Assembly (NCBI GenBank): GCA_963772065.1
Contig: CAVYVZ010000004.1
Coordinates: forward strand, 496,001-560,000
Direction: 5' to 3'
From: CAVYVZ01 sp963772065
Lineage (GTDB): Bacteria > Acidobacteriota > Vicinamibacteria > Vicinamibacterales > UBA2999
DNA: 64,000 nt
Shown: piece by piece, positions 45,684 to 55,624 of the stretch
How the letters are laid out: each line of letters starts with the position of its first letter
How positions within the stretch are numbered: the first letter of the stretch is position 1
Translations under genes and position numbers: made by a program
Notes under the pieces: model-generated
What the model was told of the DNA's origin: nothing
What the model saw: the letters and a program-made list of their open reading frames with translations, nothing else
Databases searched by the model: none

Positions 45684-46942
45684 CGCCACGGCCACCCATA
45701 TGGCTGGTGGCCGCGACGTGCATTCTGGCGCTCGCATCGCTGGCGATGGCCGTGGCCGAAACCAGCCTGTGGATGCACTACCTGATCGATGCGGGCGAAT
45801 ACATCAGCCTTGCGGGTCTGGGGTTCATCCTGGTGGCGGGCTTCTATCTGTTTCGGAAGCAGCGCCTCGGGCCGTCGCTGCCGCTCACGCTTCCGTGGCT
45901 GCTCCTTCCGGTCATCACGCAGGGCGATCAGATCATCGACAACCTGTCCATCAACTGGATGCGCTTCATCTGCCACCTGCTGCTCGCGCTGTTGTTCGGC
46001 GCGCCCGTTGCGGTGATCGCATCGATGATGGGCGGCGTTCTCACACGAGCGGGACGCATCGGTCTGGCCGTCGTGCTGCTCATCGCCGAGATGTGGATCG
46101 CGTATCGGTTCCTGGGCGCGCTGATGATTCTCACCCTCGCGCTGATGCTGGCTGGCGTCCTGGCCTACGGCGTGGCCCGGTCGTCGAGCGCGGATATGGC
46201 GCCCCGGCCCTGGCGAAGCGAGCGGCTGGCGCTCGTCATGCTGATCGCTGGTGTGGCGCTTTCATTCGGCCTGTACGCTGGCTTCAAGAACCGCACCGGA
46301 GCGTATCAGGGGAGCCCGAGCTACTACATGGACCCGGCTCAACGTGACAACGGCTTCCAGATCGCCCTGGTGCCGGCGCCGTCGCGTCCGCCGTCCGTGC
46401 CGCAGGAACCGCATGGCGTGCGCGCGGCGCTCACGGGATATGCGCGTGCCCTCGAGCGCCTGCTCGCGGGCTATTACATCCTCGATCGCAACTACAACTA
46501 CGATTTCCACAACAGGCTCTTCCTGCGGCGCACGACACTCCTGCCGAACTACCGCCGCGTGGGCCTCTCGAGAGTCCGGGAGGCCGAAGCCCTGCGAGCC
46601 GACGCGGATGCTCGCGCCTCGTCGGCGCGTCCGACGCTGGCAGCTGACGATCCACTCGGGGCGCTCATCGACGACGTTCGCGCCTATGCCGCATTCACCT
46701 TCGGTCGCGCGCCGGTGCTCGAACGAATGAGCGCCGAATTCGAGCGGACGGAGGCGGGACTCCAGCATGCGACGCACTTGTACGAAGGTGAGGGGAAGAT
46801 GCTCGGCGAGCGACTCGCCGGCGTGCTGGAGAAACACCGCGCGGTGCTGTCCGCACCGGTCGTACAGCCGATGACCGCCGACTTCGTCGCGACAAGCCGG
46901 CGGGTTCACGAGGCTTACGCCAATCGCATCGTTGGATTCTGA
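45680..46942 (+). CDS. Uncharacterised multi-pass membrane protein
   Basis: 420 residues that I do not recognise. The first 200 hold about seven hydrophobic helices (IWLVAATCILALASLAMAVA, YISLAGLGFILVAGFYLF, SERLALVMLIAGVALSFGLY). The rest is a soluble helical region with YYILDRNYNYDFHNRLFLRR and a long charged coil (ERMSAEFERTEAGLQHATHL). The ATG at 45680 overlaps the methyltransferase stop by 4 bp, implying joint expression. The 3' end overlaps the convergent VWA gene by 28 bp. Confidence 0.75.
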   Translation: MTPRPPIWLVAATCILALASLAMAVAETSLWMHYLIDAGEYISLAGLGFILVAGFYLFRKQRLGPSLPLTLPWLLLPVITQGDQIIDNLSINWMRFICHLLLALLFGAPVAVIASMMGGVLTRAGRIGLAVVLLIAEMWIAYRFLGALMILTLALMLAGVLAYGVARSSSADMAPRPWRSERLALVMLIAGVALSFGLYAGFKNRTGAYQGSPSYYMDPAQRDNGFQIALVPAPSRPPSVPQEPHGVRAALTGYARALERLLAGYYILDRNYNYDFHNRLFLRRTTLLPNYRRVGLSRVREAEALRADADARASSARPTLAADDPLGALIDDVRAYAAFTFGRAPVLERMSAEFERTEAGLQHATHLYEGEGKMLGERLAGVLEKHRAVLSAPVVQPMTADFVATSRRVHEAYANRIVGF

Positions 46943-49513
46943 GGTTGTGCTGCTGTGTGCGCCCGGCTATCGCGGCGCCGAGAGAGCCCGAACCCGCGTC
47001 GCACGACGATCTCGCCGACGAACAGCAACAGCGCAGTCGCCGTCAGCCATGGCCAAACCTGAACGTAGGTGGCGGCCCTGTTCCCGGCGAACGCGCTCTG
47101 CCCTGCCTTGAGTACCGGTTCCGCCCGTGGCATCGGCGAGCAGCTTCAGCGCGGTCACATCCGTCCCCTGGTTCAGCTGCTCCGCATCGGCCGACCAGTA
47201 GAATCCGCGAACGAGCCGTTCCTCGGACGTGCCTTGCCTGTCGCGGGCGGCGATTGTGACGGCGTATGCGCCCGGTTCTTTCAATGGAATGCTGGACATG
47301 TAGCGGCCTGGCGCCACATTTTTGAGCGTCGACTCGAGGGTCTCATCTGCCGGCGTACCAGTGTGGACGCTGGCGCTCAGCGAATTCAGAAAGCCCCCAC
47401 CGGAATCCTCCGCCTCGACGACGACCTGCATTTCGTTTCCGGCGGGTTCGAACCCGACTCGAAGACCGTCGCTGTCCGACGCGCGCGACAACCACCGCAT
47501 CGATTGCACCCACAGGGGAGCGAAGCCGTTCCAGGAACGCATGCCAGCGGACCAGGAGCCTCGAAGGTCCGCAGTGAACACCGCCGCCCTCCCGAGGCCA
47601 AAGCGCCACGCCGCGAGAATCGGGTCGTCGAGGTGCGAGGTGAGGATCGTCTCGGCGGTTGGTTTCGATGCGCTCACGACGTAGCCGCGCAACTGCGGAA
47701 CGCCGTAGCGCTCGAGGCCGGCGGCAGCGGGATGCGCGGATGTCCGGATCGCGAATCGCTCCTCGACCAGCCGTCCGCCCGCGACTCGCGATGCCTCGCG
47801 TGCGAGGATCAGCGGCAGCTGCGACAGGTCCGCGGGAAAGTAGGCTCGCCCACCCGTGAGGCCCGCGAGACGGGTCAGCAGGCGGCGGTCGCTCTCGGGT
47901 CCCAGCGCGACCACCGACAGCTCGAACCCCGAAGCGCCGAGCAATGCCTCGAGGCGGGCCACGTCTCCGGCCGTCGTGCGTCCGTCGGAGACGAGAAGAA
48001 CGTGGCGTTTGGCGAAAGCGGCGGTCGAGCCCTGGAGCCAGTCGTGAGCGAGCTGCATCGCCGGAGCAATTCGGGTCGCGCCGCCTGCCTCCACCGACCG
48101 CAGCCGCGCCGACATCGCTCGCGCGTCATGTCCCGGCAGCAGCGGCACGATCGCCACCGGTGCGGCGTCGAAGGCAATCACACCGAGGGCATCGGTGGCG
48201 GGAAGAACCCCCAGCACCTTGGCCACGGCCTGGCGCGCGATTTCGATTTTCGGCACACCACCGACACTGTCGGCCATGCTCCCGGACTTGTCGAACAGGA
48301 GCACGAGCGCGAGGGCCGGAGAACGGCGTCCGCTGCGGGGCCGCAGATCGACGGGCAGCAGAGGCCCGAGCGGGCCTTCCGTCAGCTCACCGGTTTCGAG
48401 GCTTCGTTCGGAGCCGAGGACGAGGAGCCCGCCGCCGCGCTGCTCCACGTGCCGCGCGATCGCGGTGGCCTGTGCCGCATCCAGCGACGAAGGCGGTACG
48501 TCGTCCAGCACAATCGCGTCGTATGCCGCCATCGCATGGGCGGTGCCCGGCACGGCCGCCGGCCGGACATGCGTGACGCGAAAGTCGTTCGCGGCAAGTG
48601 TCGGGCTCAACACGCCGGATGACTCGCACACGTACAGCACATTCACGGTTCCCGCGACTGATACGACCGCCCCGACAGCTCGTTCATCGGGGATCACGTC
48701 GTCCTCGCCGACGGTGCGGGCGACGGCGCGGTACACGTGCAACCCAGTGGTTCGATGCTGATCGTCGAATGCCACCGCAGCGCGCCCGCTCTCGGGAATT
48801 ACCGCCTCCCGTACGATGGCCGGCTCCCCGTCTCGATCGAGCGACACCTCCACGCGTGCCCGCTGCGGACCGTCGACCTCCGCCAGCACGAGAAACGGCT
48901 CCCCCGCGCGGACGGACGCCGGCGCGGACACGCGCGCGATGCGCGGACGGCGCGTGGCGGGCGCCGACCCCTCGGAATCCACGACGTCGATCGAGATGCC
49001 GTCGGAAGCGGCCCGCGCCGCTTCCGCGCGCGCGCTGCCCGTCGTCTCTCGGCCGTCCGAGATCAGCACGATGCGGCGCGTTCCATCGCCCGCCAGCGAT
49101 GCGCGCGCGAGACGAAGGGCCGCCTCGATGTTGGTGGCCGAGCCGCCGACGTCCGACGCGATCTCTCCGATCGGCCGCGCGGCCGCGAGACGCCGCTCCA
49201 GAACCGCGTTCGCGCCGAAGACGATCACGCCAGCGCGATCGCCGGCACGCGCGCCGATGGCAGACGTGTTGAGGCGATCAAACGACGAGGCGCCGGCCAT
49301 GCTGTCGGAGCGATCGAGAAGGAACATGACGGACATCGGCTCTTCCCCGCCGCGGATTTCCAGCCCCGCCATGCTCAAGGCGAGCAGCGCGACCACTGCG
49401 CCGCGGATGCCGACCCCTCCCTTTCGTCGCATTGGCGGCGATGACCTGGCAATGTGCCAGCACCAGCCGGCGAGCACGAAAAGCACGAGATAGGCCGGAT
49501 GAGAGAAGCGCAC
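46915..49513 (-). CDS. Membrane protein with two VWA domains (frameshifted)
   Basis: 865 residues after removing one base of GTACC at 47112-47116, which joins LLADATGGTVLKAGQSAFAG to the closing membrane helix (WLTATALLLFVGEIVVRRGF). N-terminal helices (HPAYLVLFVLAGWCWHIA) precede a first VWA domain with MIDAS DRSDS (about 66-70). A glutamine-amidotransferase-like segment follows (AYDAIVLDDVPPSSL to GGLLVLGSERSLE), then a second VWA with DKSGS (about 402-406). It is the last gene of the MoxR-linked operon, one base after the preceding stop. VWA proteins of such operons are thought to work with MoxR ATPases in envelope complex assembly. Confidence 0.85.
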
Positions 49514-49514
49514 G

Positions 49515-51254
49515 TCAGGCCCGCCCTGCCGCGCGGCACCGCAGCCACCACTCCATGCTGACCATCCCGAGCGCGAGCAGGAGCAGCGGCATGACGACCG
49601 GCTGTTCCGCGCGTGACGTGAGAGTCGCCCGAGCGATCGTGGCTGGTGTCGCGGTGCTCGCCGCGGTCAGATCGGATTCGCTGGCTGTGGATGGATTGAC
49701 AACGAATCTCTCTTCCACGGCGCCGCCGCGAACGACGTACACGCCGGCTGCGTCCATCGAAGAAGAAGTGAGGCCGAGGCCCGTGGTGAACGAGGGGACC
49801 ACACGGCCGCCGGGTCCGACGACCTCCGGCTGCCGCGTCGGCCTCTCGCGAAAGACCCACTGCAGCGGGCCTCCCGCCACCAGCTCCCGCGCGTTCTCTC
49901 CTCGGCGGGCAAGCCAGTCGATCGCATTTGCGATCAGAATGGGAAACGCGGTGCTGACCGCGAGGCTCGCATCAGTCACATCGAGGCGAAGCTCGATGAC
50001 CCGGCGCCCATCGACCTCGTAGGCGAGAATGGCCGGTTCGCCCGCGATCCGCGCGATGACCTCTGAGACGTGCCGCGGAGCGCTTCCAACGACGGGCACG
50101 GCACGAATGCCACTCAAGTCCAGCGAGCCCGCGATCGGATGGTTCGGCATGCTCAGAGTCATCACAGCCGCCTCGGCACGAGGCTGAGGGGCGGCTGCGA
50201 TGAGCAGCACGTCGCCATCCTCTGGCGGCAACGCGGAGCAGCTTTCGCAGACCAGGACGTCGTAGCGGACCTGTTCGCGAACACGGTCCACGAGAAGCGT
50301 GCGGTTCGCCTCGAGAGCTTTTTCGATGAAGAACGTGCCGCCGATGACGAGGACACGAACGGGATTGATAGAACCAAACATCGCCAAACGGCTGTTGTCC
50401 ACCTCAAGAGCATCATTCGCCACGAGCCGGGCGCTCATCACCCCGTCGACCGCGGGTACGTCGACGACGATGGTTGTTCCGTTGCGCGAAGGAAGCCGCA
50501 CGGGATACCGCCCGACAAGCGACCCGTTGTGGGCGACCTCGATGTCGGTATTCAGCGGCTCGGCGCCATAGTTCCAAGCTTCCACGAGCACCTGGCCCTG
50601 CGCCGGTGAGAGCGGCAGGCGCCGGGCGGCGACATTCGTGACGGCGGCGTTCGCGAGGGGCTTCCCTACTCCCATCCACCGCACGGACGTTTGTGGCGTG
50701 CCGTCGGAGAACACGTAGATGTCAGCTGGCGCGACGGCCGCGGCCTCGATTGCAGCAGCGACGTCCGCGGGTCCGGCCGTAGGCGTCTGCGCTTGGATCA
50801 CGCGCCGCAGGGCCGGGTCCCACGCGACGTATTCGCCAATCTGTTGCGGAGCGCTGCGAGCGGCGATCAATCGCACGCGCGTGCTCCGAGGCAGTGACTC
50901 GATCGTCGCAATTGCGGCGGCAGACGCGGCGTCGAGCCTCGTTCCCTTTCCGTCGCGCGCGCCCATGCTCGCCGAGAGATCGACGATGACAGCCACCGTT
51001 CGCGCGCCGAACGGCAGCACCGGCCGTGCGAGCGCCGCAACCGTCGCGAGCAGAAATGCGATCTGGGCGGCGAGCAGCCAGCTGCGCCGCAACCGGGCCG
51101 TGAAGCTCGTGGCCGACCGCGCCGCAACCTGCCGCCACAGGAACGCGTTGCCGACGGCTCTCGTCGTTCTCGGCCTTTGCTTCCACGCAAGGATCAGCGG
51201 GATGAGGAGCAGCAGCAGCCAGAGCGCCGTCGGATTGTCGAACATGGACTTCAC
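49515..51254 (-). CDS. BatA-like VWA membrane protein
   Basis: 579 residues. A BatA N-terminal membrane segment (NPTALWLLLLLIPLILAWKQ), a second helix (SWLLAAQIAFLLATVAALA), a VWA domain with MIDAS DLSAS (about 92-96), a CARDB-like beta region (VLVEAWNYGAEPLNTDIEV), a Rossmann-like part (PVRVLVIGGTFFIEKALEAN) and a C-terminal helix (PVVMPLLLLALGMVSMEWWL). Overlaps the DUF58 stop by 4 bp. Confidence 0.85.
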   Translation of the reverse strand: MKSMFDNPTALWLLLLLIPLILAWKQRPRTTRAVGNAFLWRQVAARSATSFTARLRRSWLLAAQIAFLLATVAALARPVLPFGARTVAVIVDLSASMGARDGKGTRLDAASAAAIATIESLPRSTRVRLIAARSAPQQIGEYVAWDPALRRVIQAQTPTAGPADVAAAIEAAAVAPADIYVFSDGTPQTSVRWMGVGKPLANAAVTNVAARRLPLSPAQGQVLVEAWNYGAEPLNTDIEVAHNGSLVGRYPVRLPSRNGTTIVVDVPAVDGVMSARLVANDALEVDNSRLAMFGSINPVRVLVIGGTFFIEKALEANRTLLVDRVREQVRYDVLVCESCSALPPEDGDVLLIAAAPQPRAEAAVMTLSMPNHPIAGSLDLSGIRAVPVVGSAPRHVSEVIARIAGEPAILAYEVDGRRVIELRLDVTDASLAVSTAFPILIANAIDWLARRGENARELVAGGPLQWVFRERPTRQPEVVGPGGRVVPSFTTGLGLTSSSMDAAGVYVVRGGAVEERFVVNPSTASESDLTAASTATPATIARATLTSRAEQPVVMPLLLLALGMVSMEWWLRCRAAGRA

Positions 51255-52129
51255 GCGTAGGCGCCGATCAACGACGCCTGCTCACATGCGTGCAGCAGGT
51301 GGTCGAAGGGATCCGACGACCGGATCGGCACGTACGGAAGCCGATTCGCAGCGCAGAAGTCGAGGAGACGCTGAGACAGCAGCGCCAACCGCTCGTGGTA
51401 GCCGCGCATGGCCGATGCGTCGATGACGAAACCCGGCGCGCCGGAATTCTCGATATCGGTGAGCGCCGTTTCCTCCGTGATATCCGGGTCGAGCTCTTCG
51501 GGAGCGAGCACCTGCACGACGACCGGTGTGATTCCACGATGCAGCAGGTACCGAAGCCCCTGAAGGTCGCTCCCTTCCTGAAAGAAATCAGAGAGCACCA
51601 CCGCCACGCCCGGACCTCGCACGGCGGCGCCATAGGCCATGAGGGCGCGATCGATTGCGGACCCGCCGCTGCCCGTTGCAGCACCGAGCATTTCGAATAC
51701 GCGGGAGAGCTGCACCCTGCCCGCGCCGAGCGGCAGGTGCTGGCGAATCGTCTCGTCGAACGTCGCCAGAGCCACCGCATCCCGCCGCGCGATCGCGATG
51801 TAGCACAACGCCGCCGCCAGCTTCGTGGCGCAGCGGAGCTTCTCGGGGGAGCCGATGGTCATCGACCTGCTCACGTCGAGCAACAGGTACAGGCGCAGGT
51901 GTCCCTCGGCCCGAGACACTCGAACCACGAGCTGGCGCAGCCGCGCTTCCACCGTCCAGTCGATCAGGCGCGGATCGTCGCCCGGCTCGTAGTGCCGATA
52001 ATCCTGGAACTCGACGCCGACGCCGCGGCTTGCCGTCCGCCGAAGACCGGAGGCGGCCCCGGAAGGCGATGCAGACGTGGGGCTGAGGATGAGCCGATCG
52101 AGGAGGCGAGCTTCATCGGCGGACAACAT
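51251..52129 (-). CDS. DUF58 (VWA-like) protein
   Basis: 292 residues from the ATG at 52129 (MLSADEARLLDRLIL). A start at 52171 would overlap the MoxR gene by 35 bp. The DUF58 hallmark is present, GVEFQDYRHYEPGDDPRLID followed by WTVEARLRQL, then a VWA fold with MIDAS DVSRSM and AVVLSDFFQEGSDLQG. Proteins of this family are encoded beside MoxR ATPases, as here, and are considered their partners. Confidence 0.9.
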   Translation of the reverse strand: MLSADEARLLDRLILSPTSASPSGAASGLRRTASRGVGVEFQDYRHYEPGDDPRLIDWTVEARLRQLVVRVSRAEGHLRLYLLLDVSRSMTIGSPEKLRCATKLAAALCYIAIARRDAVALATFDETIRQHLPLGAGRVQLSRVFEMLGAATGSGGSAIDRALMAYGAAVRGPGVAVVLSDFFQEGSDLQGLRYLLHRGITPVVVQVLAPEELDPDITEETALTDIENSGAPGFVIDASAMRGYHERLALLSQRLLDFCAANRLPYVPIRSSDPFDHLLHACEQASLIGAYA

Positions 52130-52136
52130 GATGCGC

Positions 52137-53132
52137 TCACGAAGCTGCAGCGGCGCTGACGCCTTCGACAATCGAGACGGTTGAGACCTGCTCCATCTCG
52201 CCCTGAAAGTTACGGATGATCCGGTGATTCAGCGCGGGCAGCGCGACGCGCGCCACATCCTCGGTGGCCACATGGTAGCGTCCGGCCAGGAGCGCGAACG
52301 CTTTGGCCGCCAGGATCATGGCCTGCGCCGCTCGCGGACTGGCGCCGTAGCGGACGTACTTCTTCACGATCGGCGGCGCCTCGGGCGAGTCGGGGTGCGT
52401 GGCTCGAACGAGGCGCAGCACGAGGCGCATCGCCGGCTCGCCAACCTTGATCTCCTTCACCAATCCGATCAACGAGCGGATGCTCTCGGCGCCGTACCGC
52501 GGGGTCGCCGCGGTAAGCCGGGGACCGGTCGTCCGATGGAGGATCTCGGCGAGCTCCGCTTCGCTTGGCGTCCGAACGACGAGCTTGAAGAAGAACCGAT
52601 CGAGCTGCGCCTCCGGCAGCGGGTAAGTGCCCTCCATCTCAATCGGGTTCTGCGTCGCACACACGGAGAACGGCTCTTCGAGCCCGTGCGTCGTCCCGAA
52701 CACCGTCACGTGGCGTTCCTGCATGGCTTCGAGAAAGGCGGCCTGCGTCCGGGGCGTCGCGCGATTGAGCTCGTCGACGAGGACGACGTTGGCGAATATC
52801 GGTCCGCGCTGAAAGACGAATTCGCGCGAGCCGCCTGGGATCTCCACGAGCAGGTTCGTGCCGGTGACGTCGGCCGGCATCAAGTCGGGCGTGCACTGAA
52901 TGCGGGCGAACCGGAGGTCCACCGCATCGCTGAGCGTGCGCACGAGGAGCGTCTTTCCAAGACCCGGCGCGCCCTCGATGAGCGCGTGCCCCTGACAGAA
53001 GAAACAGACGAGCAGCTGCTCCACCAGGTCCGGCTGGCCGACGAAGACGCGGCCGATCTCGGTCTTCAGGTGGCTGAAGCACTCGCGGAACAGCGTTGCC
53101 CGTGCCTCGACTGTGGCGGATGCGCTCGTCAT
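52137..53132 (-). CDS. MoxR-family AAA+ ATPase
   Basis: 331 residues from the ATG at 53132, which overlaps the restored stop of the upstream gene (ATGA). Walker A GAPGLGKT, Walker B NVVLVDELNRATPRTQ, sensor CATQNPIEMEGTYPLPEAQL, then the AAA lid with GASPRAAQAMILAAKAFALL. This is the RavA/MoxR type ATPase that acts as a chaperone for VWA client complexes, and its usual DUF58 and VWA partners follow. Full length, motifs intact. Confidence 0.95.
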   Translation of the reverse strand: MTSASATVEARATLFRECFSHLKTEIGRVFVGQPDLVEQLLVCFFCQGHALIEGAPGLGKTLLVRTLSDAVDLRFARIQCTPDLMPADVTGTNLLVEIPGGSREFVFQRGPIFANVVLVDELNRATPRTQAAFLEAMQERHVTVFGTTHGLEEPFSVCATQNPIEMEGTYPLPEAQLDRFFFKLVVRTPSEAELAEILHRTTGPRLTAATPRYGAESIRSLIGLVKEIKVGEPAMRLVLRLVRATHPDSPEAPPIVKKYVRYGASPRAAQAMILAAKAFALLAGRYHVATEDVARVALPALNHRIIRNFQGEMEQVSTVSIVEGVSAAAAS

Positions 53133-54261
53133 TCGCGCTCGGTCGGACGGATTGCCACGAAGTAGTCCCGAAGATAGGTCCGGAATGATGCTGGAACGTC
53201 GTTTCGCGCCAGCAACGCCTGCGCACGCGCCCACGCACCCTGGTAGCGCGCCGCAGGAGAGCGATGCGGCTGGCTCGGAATGCTCGGCCCCCGCACGAAA
53301 TCCTTCGCGCTCTGGCCGCTGCGAACGCCTCCGCCACGCTGCCCCCGCGAGTCTATCGCCGCCGTCGTGCCGCTCGATCCCGCTCCCCGGCGCGAAGCCT
53401 CCGGGTCCGCGTGCGCGATGCCACGTCCATCGGTTACAACCCCGTCGCCAGTGCTATGAGATTGTTCGCCAGCACTCTCTGCACCCGCAGATGAGGGCCC
53501 TTTTGCTGTCGCTCCCGCAGCGTCACCGGATGCAGGTTCCGTCGAGGCCGTGTTGTGGAGGAGTTCTCAGCGTCGGTCGCGTGGGACGGCGTTGCCTCTG
53601 CACCTTCGCGCGATGGCGCCATGCTTTTTGCGGCATTCGCCGCGTCGCTGGCCGCAGCCGACGAGGCCTGGGGCGCTTCCTTGCGCCCTTCGGCGCTGCG
53701 CCCCTCACTGATCATCCGCCCGGGGCCGGCAGCCAGTGCATCGCCGCCGAAGCGGTCGACAATGGCGTTCCGCCCCGCTTCCGGAACGATCGCCATGGCA
53801 ATCGCAAGTGCCGCGGCCGCCGCGGGGAACACAGCCGCGCGTCGGCTGATGCGAAGGTCGAGCGGGAACACGCGTGCGGGGACGATCCCGGATACGCGAT
53901 CGGCGGCGTCGCGCACGATCAGGCCCGCGACGGGATCGTCGTCGGAGATGAACTGCAGTGCGGCCACGACGCGATCCTCGAGCCGTAGCTCGTGGTCGAG
54001 TGCCGAGGCAGCCGACAGCTGGCTCGGCGCGAGCCATGCCGCAGCACCGGCGGCGGCAGCGATGCCCAGCACCAACGCGCCGATCAGCCAGGCAGCGGCT
54101 TGTGTCCCATCGGCCCGCACCGCGAGGACGATCGCGGCGCCCACACCCATCGACGTTGGTACGGTCACCGACGCGTGTCGAACGAGCAGCAACCAGAGCA
54201 GCCTGCGCCGGCAGTGCACCACGTCTCGCAAGAGGCCCTCGCGCCGCTGCTGCGGCGTCAT
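53129..54261 (-). CDS. Uncharacterised membrane protein of the MoxR operon (frameshifted)
   Basis: About 377 residues when a single missing base near 53550 is restored. Unlike the other breaks in this window this one is a deletion, and no GTAC is near. The N-terminus (MTPQQRREGLLRDVVHCRRR) leads into two helices (about 35-75) and a third (about 125-145, AAVFPAAAAALAIAMAIVPE). A long alanine/serine/glycine-rich linker follows. The last 60 residues read ARYQGAWARAQALLARNDVP, then SFRTYLRDYFVAIRP, a conserved-looking tail seen in proteins preceding MoxR genes. Function unknown. Overlaps both neighbours by 4 bp. Confidence 0.72.
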
Positions 54262-54914
54262 GCCGAGATCGCCTCGTCCGACAGGTACTGGAAACGGGAA
54301 TCCGCTGTTGCGGCGAGAACAGCCACGCCGACGCCCAACAGCGCGGCACACATCCACCATGCGGCGGGACCGGCGCCGCTCACTGCCACCGTGATGAGAA
54401 CGACGAACCCGCTCGCCCCCACCCACGCCGCCACGCGGCTGCGGCACGCGATCATCGACCACGACGCGACGAGCGATGCGGCGGCGCAGAGTCCGAGCAG
54501 CGGCAGCGCGTCGGACGCGATCCGCGCAATTGGCAACGCGGATGCCTGCTGCGCCACGATCGCCGGCGGCAATCCCACGATCACGACGGCGGCGAGGGCG
54601 GCGCACCGGCCCGCGCACTGACCGAGCAGGACGCGTGATGGAGGTGTGGCGGTGGCCGCCGCCAGCATGACCAGCTGATTTCCCCGTGCCGCCGCCGCGC
54701 ATCTGACGGCCGTCCACGGCAGCAGTACAGCCAGGAGCGCGCGTTGTACGAGCAGCAGTTGTTCGTATACGTTGGCGCCTGGAAGCACGGGCATTCCGCC
54801 GCCCCACAGCAGAAGGAAGGCGCTCAACACCGAGACATGGACCGCGACAGAAACCGCGAGCGCTCGCGACCTTCCGACGGCACCGAGCTCGCGCCAGCAG
54901 AAGAGTGGCATCAT
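54258..54914 (-). CDS. ABC transporter membrane subunit
   Basis: 218 residues, six hydrophobic segments, starting MMPLFCWRELGAVGRSRALA at 54914 (ATGA overlap with the ATPase gene). The layout is that of ABC-2-type permeases of the Gld or CcmB kind (RELGAVGRSRAL near the N-terminus, two groups of three helices). It pairs with the preceding ATPase. No substrate can be named. Confidence 0.75.
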   Translation of the reverse strand: MMPLFCWRELGAVGRSRALAVSVAVHVSVLSAFLLLWGGGMPVLPGANVYEQLLLVQRALLAVLLPWTAVRCAAAARGNQLVMLAAATATPPSRVLLGQCAGRCAALAAVVIVGLPPAIVAQQASALPIARIASDALPLLGLCAAASLVASWSMIACRSRVAAWVGASGFVVLITVAVSGAGPAAWWMCAALLGVGVAVLAATADSRFQYLSDEAISA

Positions 54915-55624
54915 GCGAGGCTCGCCGCACCCGCCACTCGCAGTCCGTGTGCGACGGCGGACGGCTGCAGGTCGCGCGATGGCGCTATCAGGCGCCCCGC
55001 ATCGAGAACGGCGACACGGTGACATAGCGCGGTCATGTCGTCAGGGTCGTTCAGGGCGAGCACCAGCGTCGTGCCGGCGTCCCGGGACTCCTTCAACCAC
55101 TCGAGAAAGCGCTCGTGGCCGGCGGAATCGAGCAGAAGAAGAGGTTCGTCGAGGAGCAGGATATCGGCACCACACGACAGCGCGGCCGCGAGCGCGACGC
55201 GCACGCGCATGCCGGCCGAGAGCGCCCCGAGAGGCGTCGCCTCGGACAGTGCAGCCCGCGCGATCACGTCCCGCATGCCGACGTCCGGGCCTTTGCTCGC
55301 GCCCGTCCGCCGCGCTCGACGGATGAACTCCAGGTATTCACCCACTCGCACCGATCGCAGCGGCTCGCAGAGGACCGCCCCCTCGCTTACGTACGCGAGC
55401 CTCGACCGAACGCGGCCGGCGTCCTTGACTGCATCGATTCCGTCGATCGTCACGGCTCCAGACGATGGCCGGATGAGCGTGGCCAGAATCTGCAGCAGCG
55501 TCGTGCGGCCGCTGCCATTCGGCCCGGTGAGGGCCACGCTCTCACCGCGCGCGATCTGGAGGCTCGCATCAGTCAGCGCCGCACTCTGGCCGTACCGTTT
55601 CGAGACCCCGCTCACGTCGATCAT
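54911..55624 (-). CDS. ABC transporter ATP-binding subunit with altered Walker A
   Basis: 237 residues. ABC ATPase with Q-loop region AYVSEGAVLCEPL, signature LSAGMRVRVALAAAL and Walker B ILLLDEPLLLLD. Walker A reads GPNGSGRTT: the essential lysine is arginine, encoded by CGC and well clear of any indel. Signature and H-loop (VLALNDPDDM, where histidine is usual) also deviate. It may hydrolyse ATP poorly or act as a regulatory subunit. ATG 55624 overlaps the upstream stop by 4 bp. Confidence 0.85.
   Translation of the reverse strand: MIDVSGVSKRYGQSAALTDASLQIARGESVALTGPNGSGRTTLLQILATLIRPSSGAVTIDGIDAVKDAGRVRSRLAYVSEGAVLCEPLRSVRVGEYLEFIRRARRTGASKGPDVGMRDVIARAALSEATPLGALSAGMRVRVALAAALSCGADILLLDEPLLLLDSAGHERFLEWLKESRDAGTTLVLALNDPDDMTALCHRVAVLDAGRLIAPSRDLQPSAVAHGLRVAGAASLA

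Noticed and set aside
46968..47124. The original C-terminus of the VWA protein in the frame of its start
   Set aside because: It is arginine-rich and lacks the closing membrane helix; repairing GTACC at 47112 gives a normal ending in the other frame.
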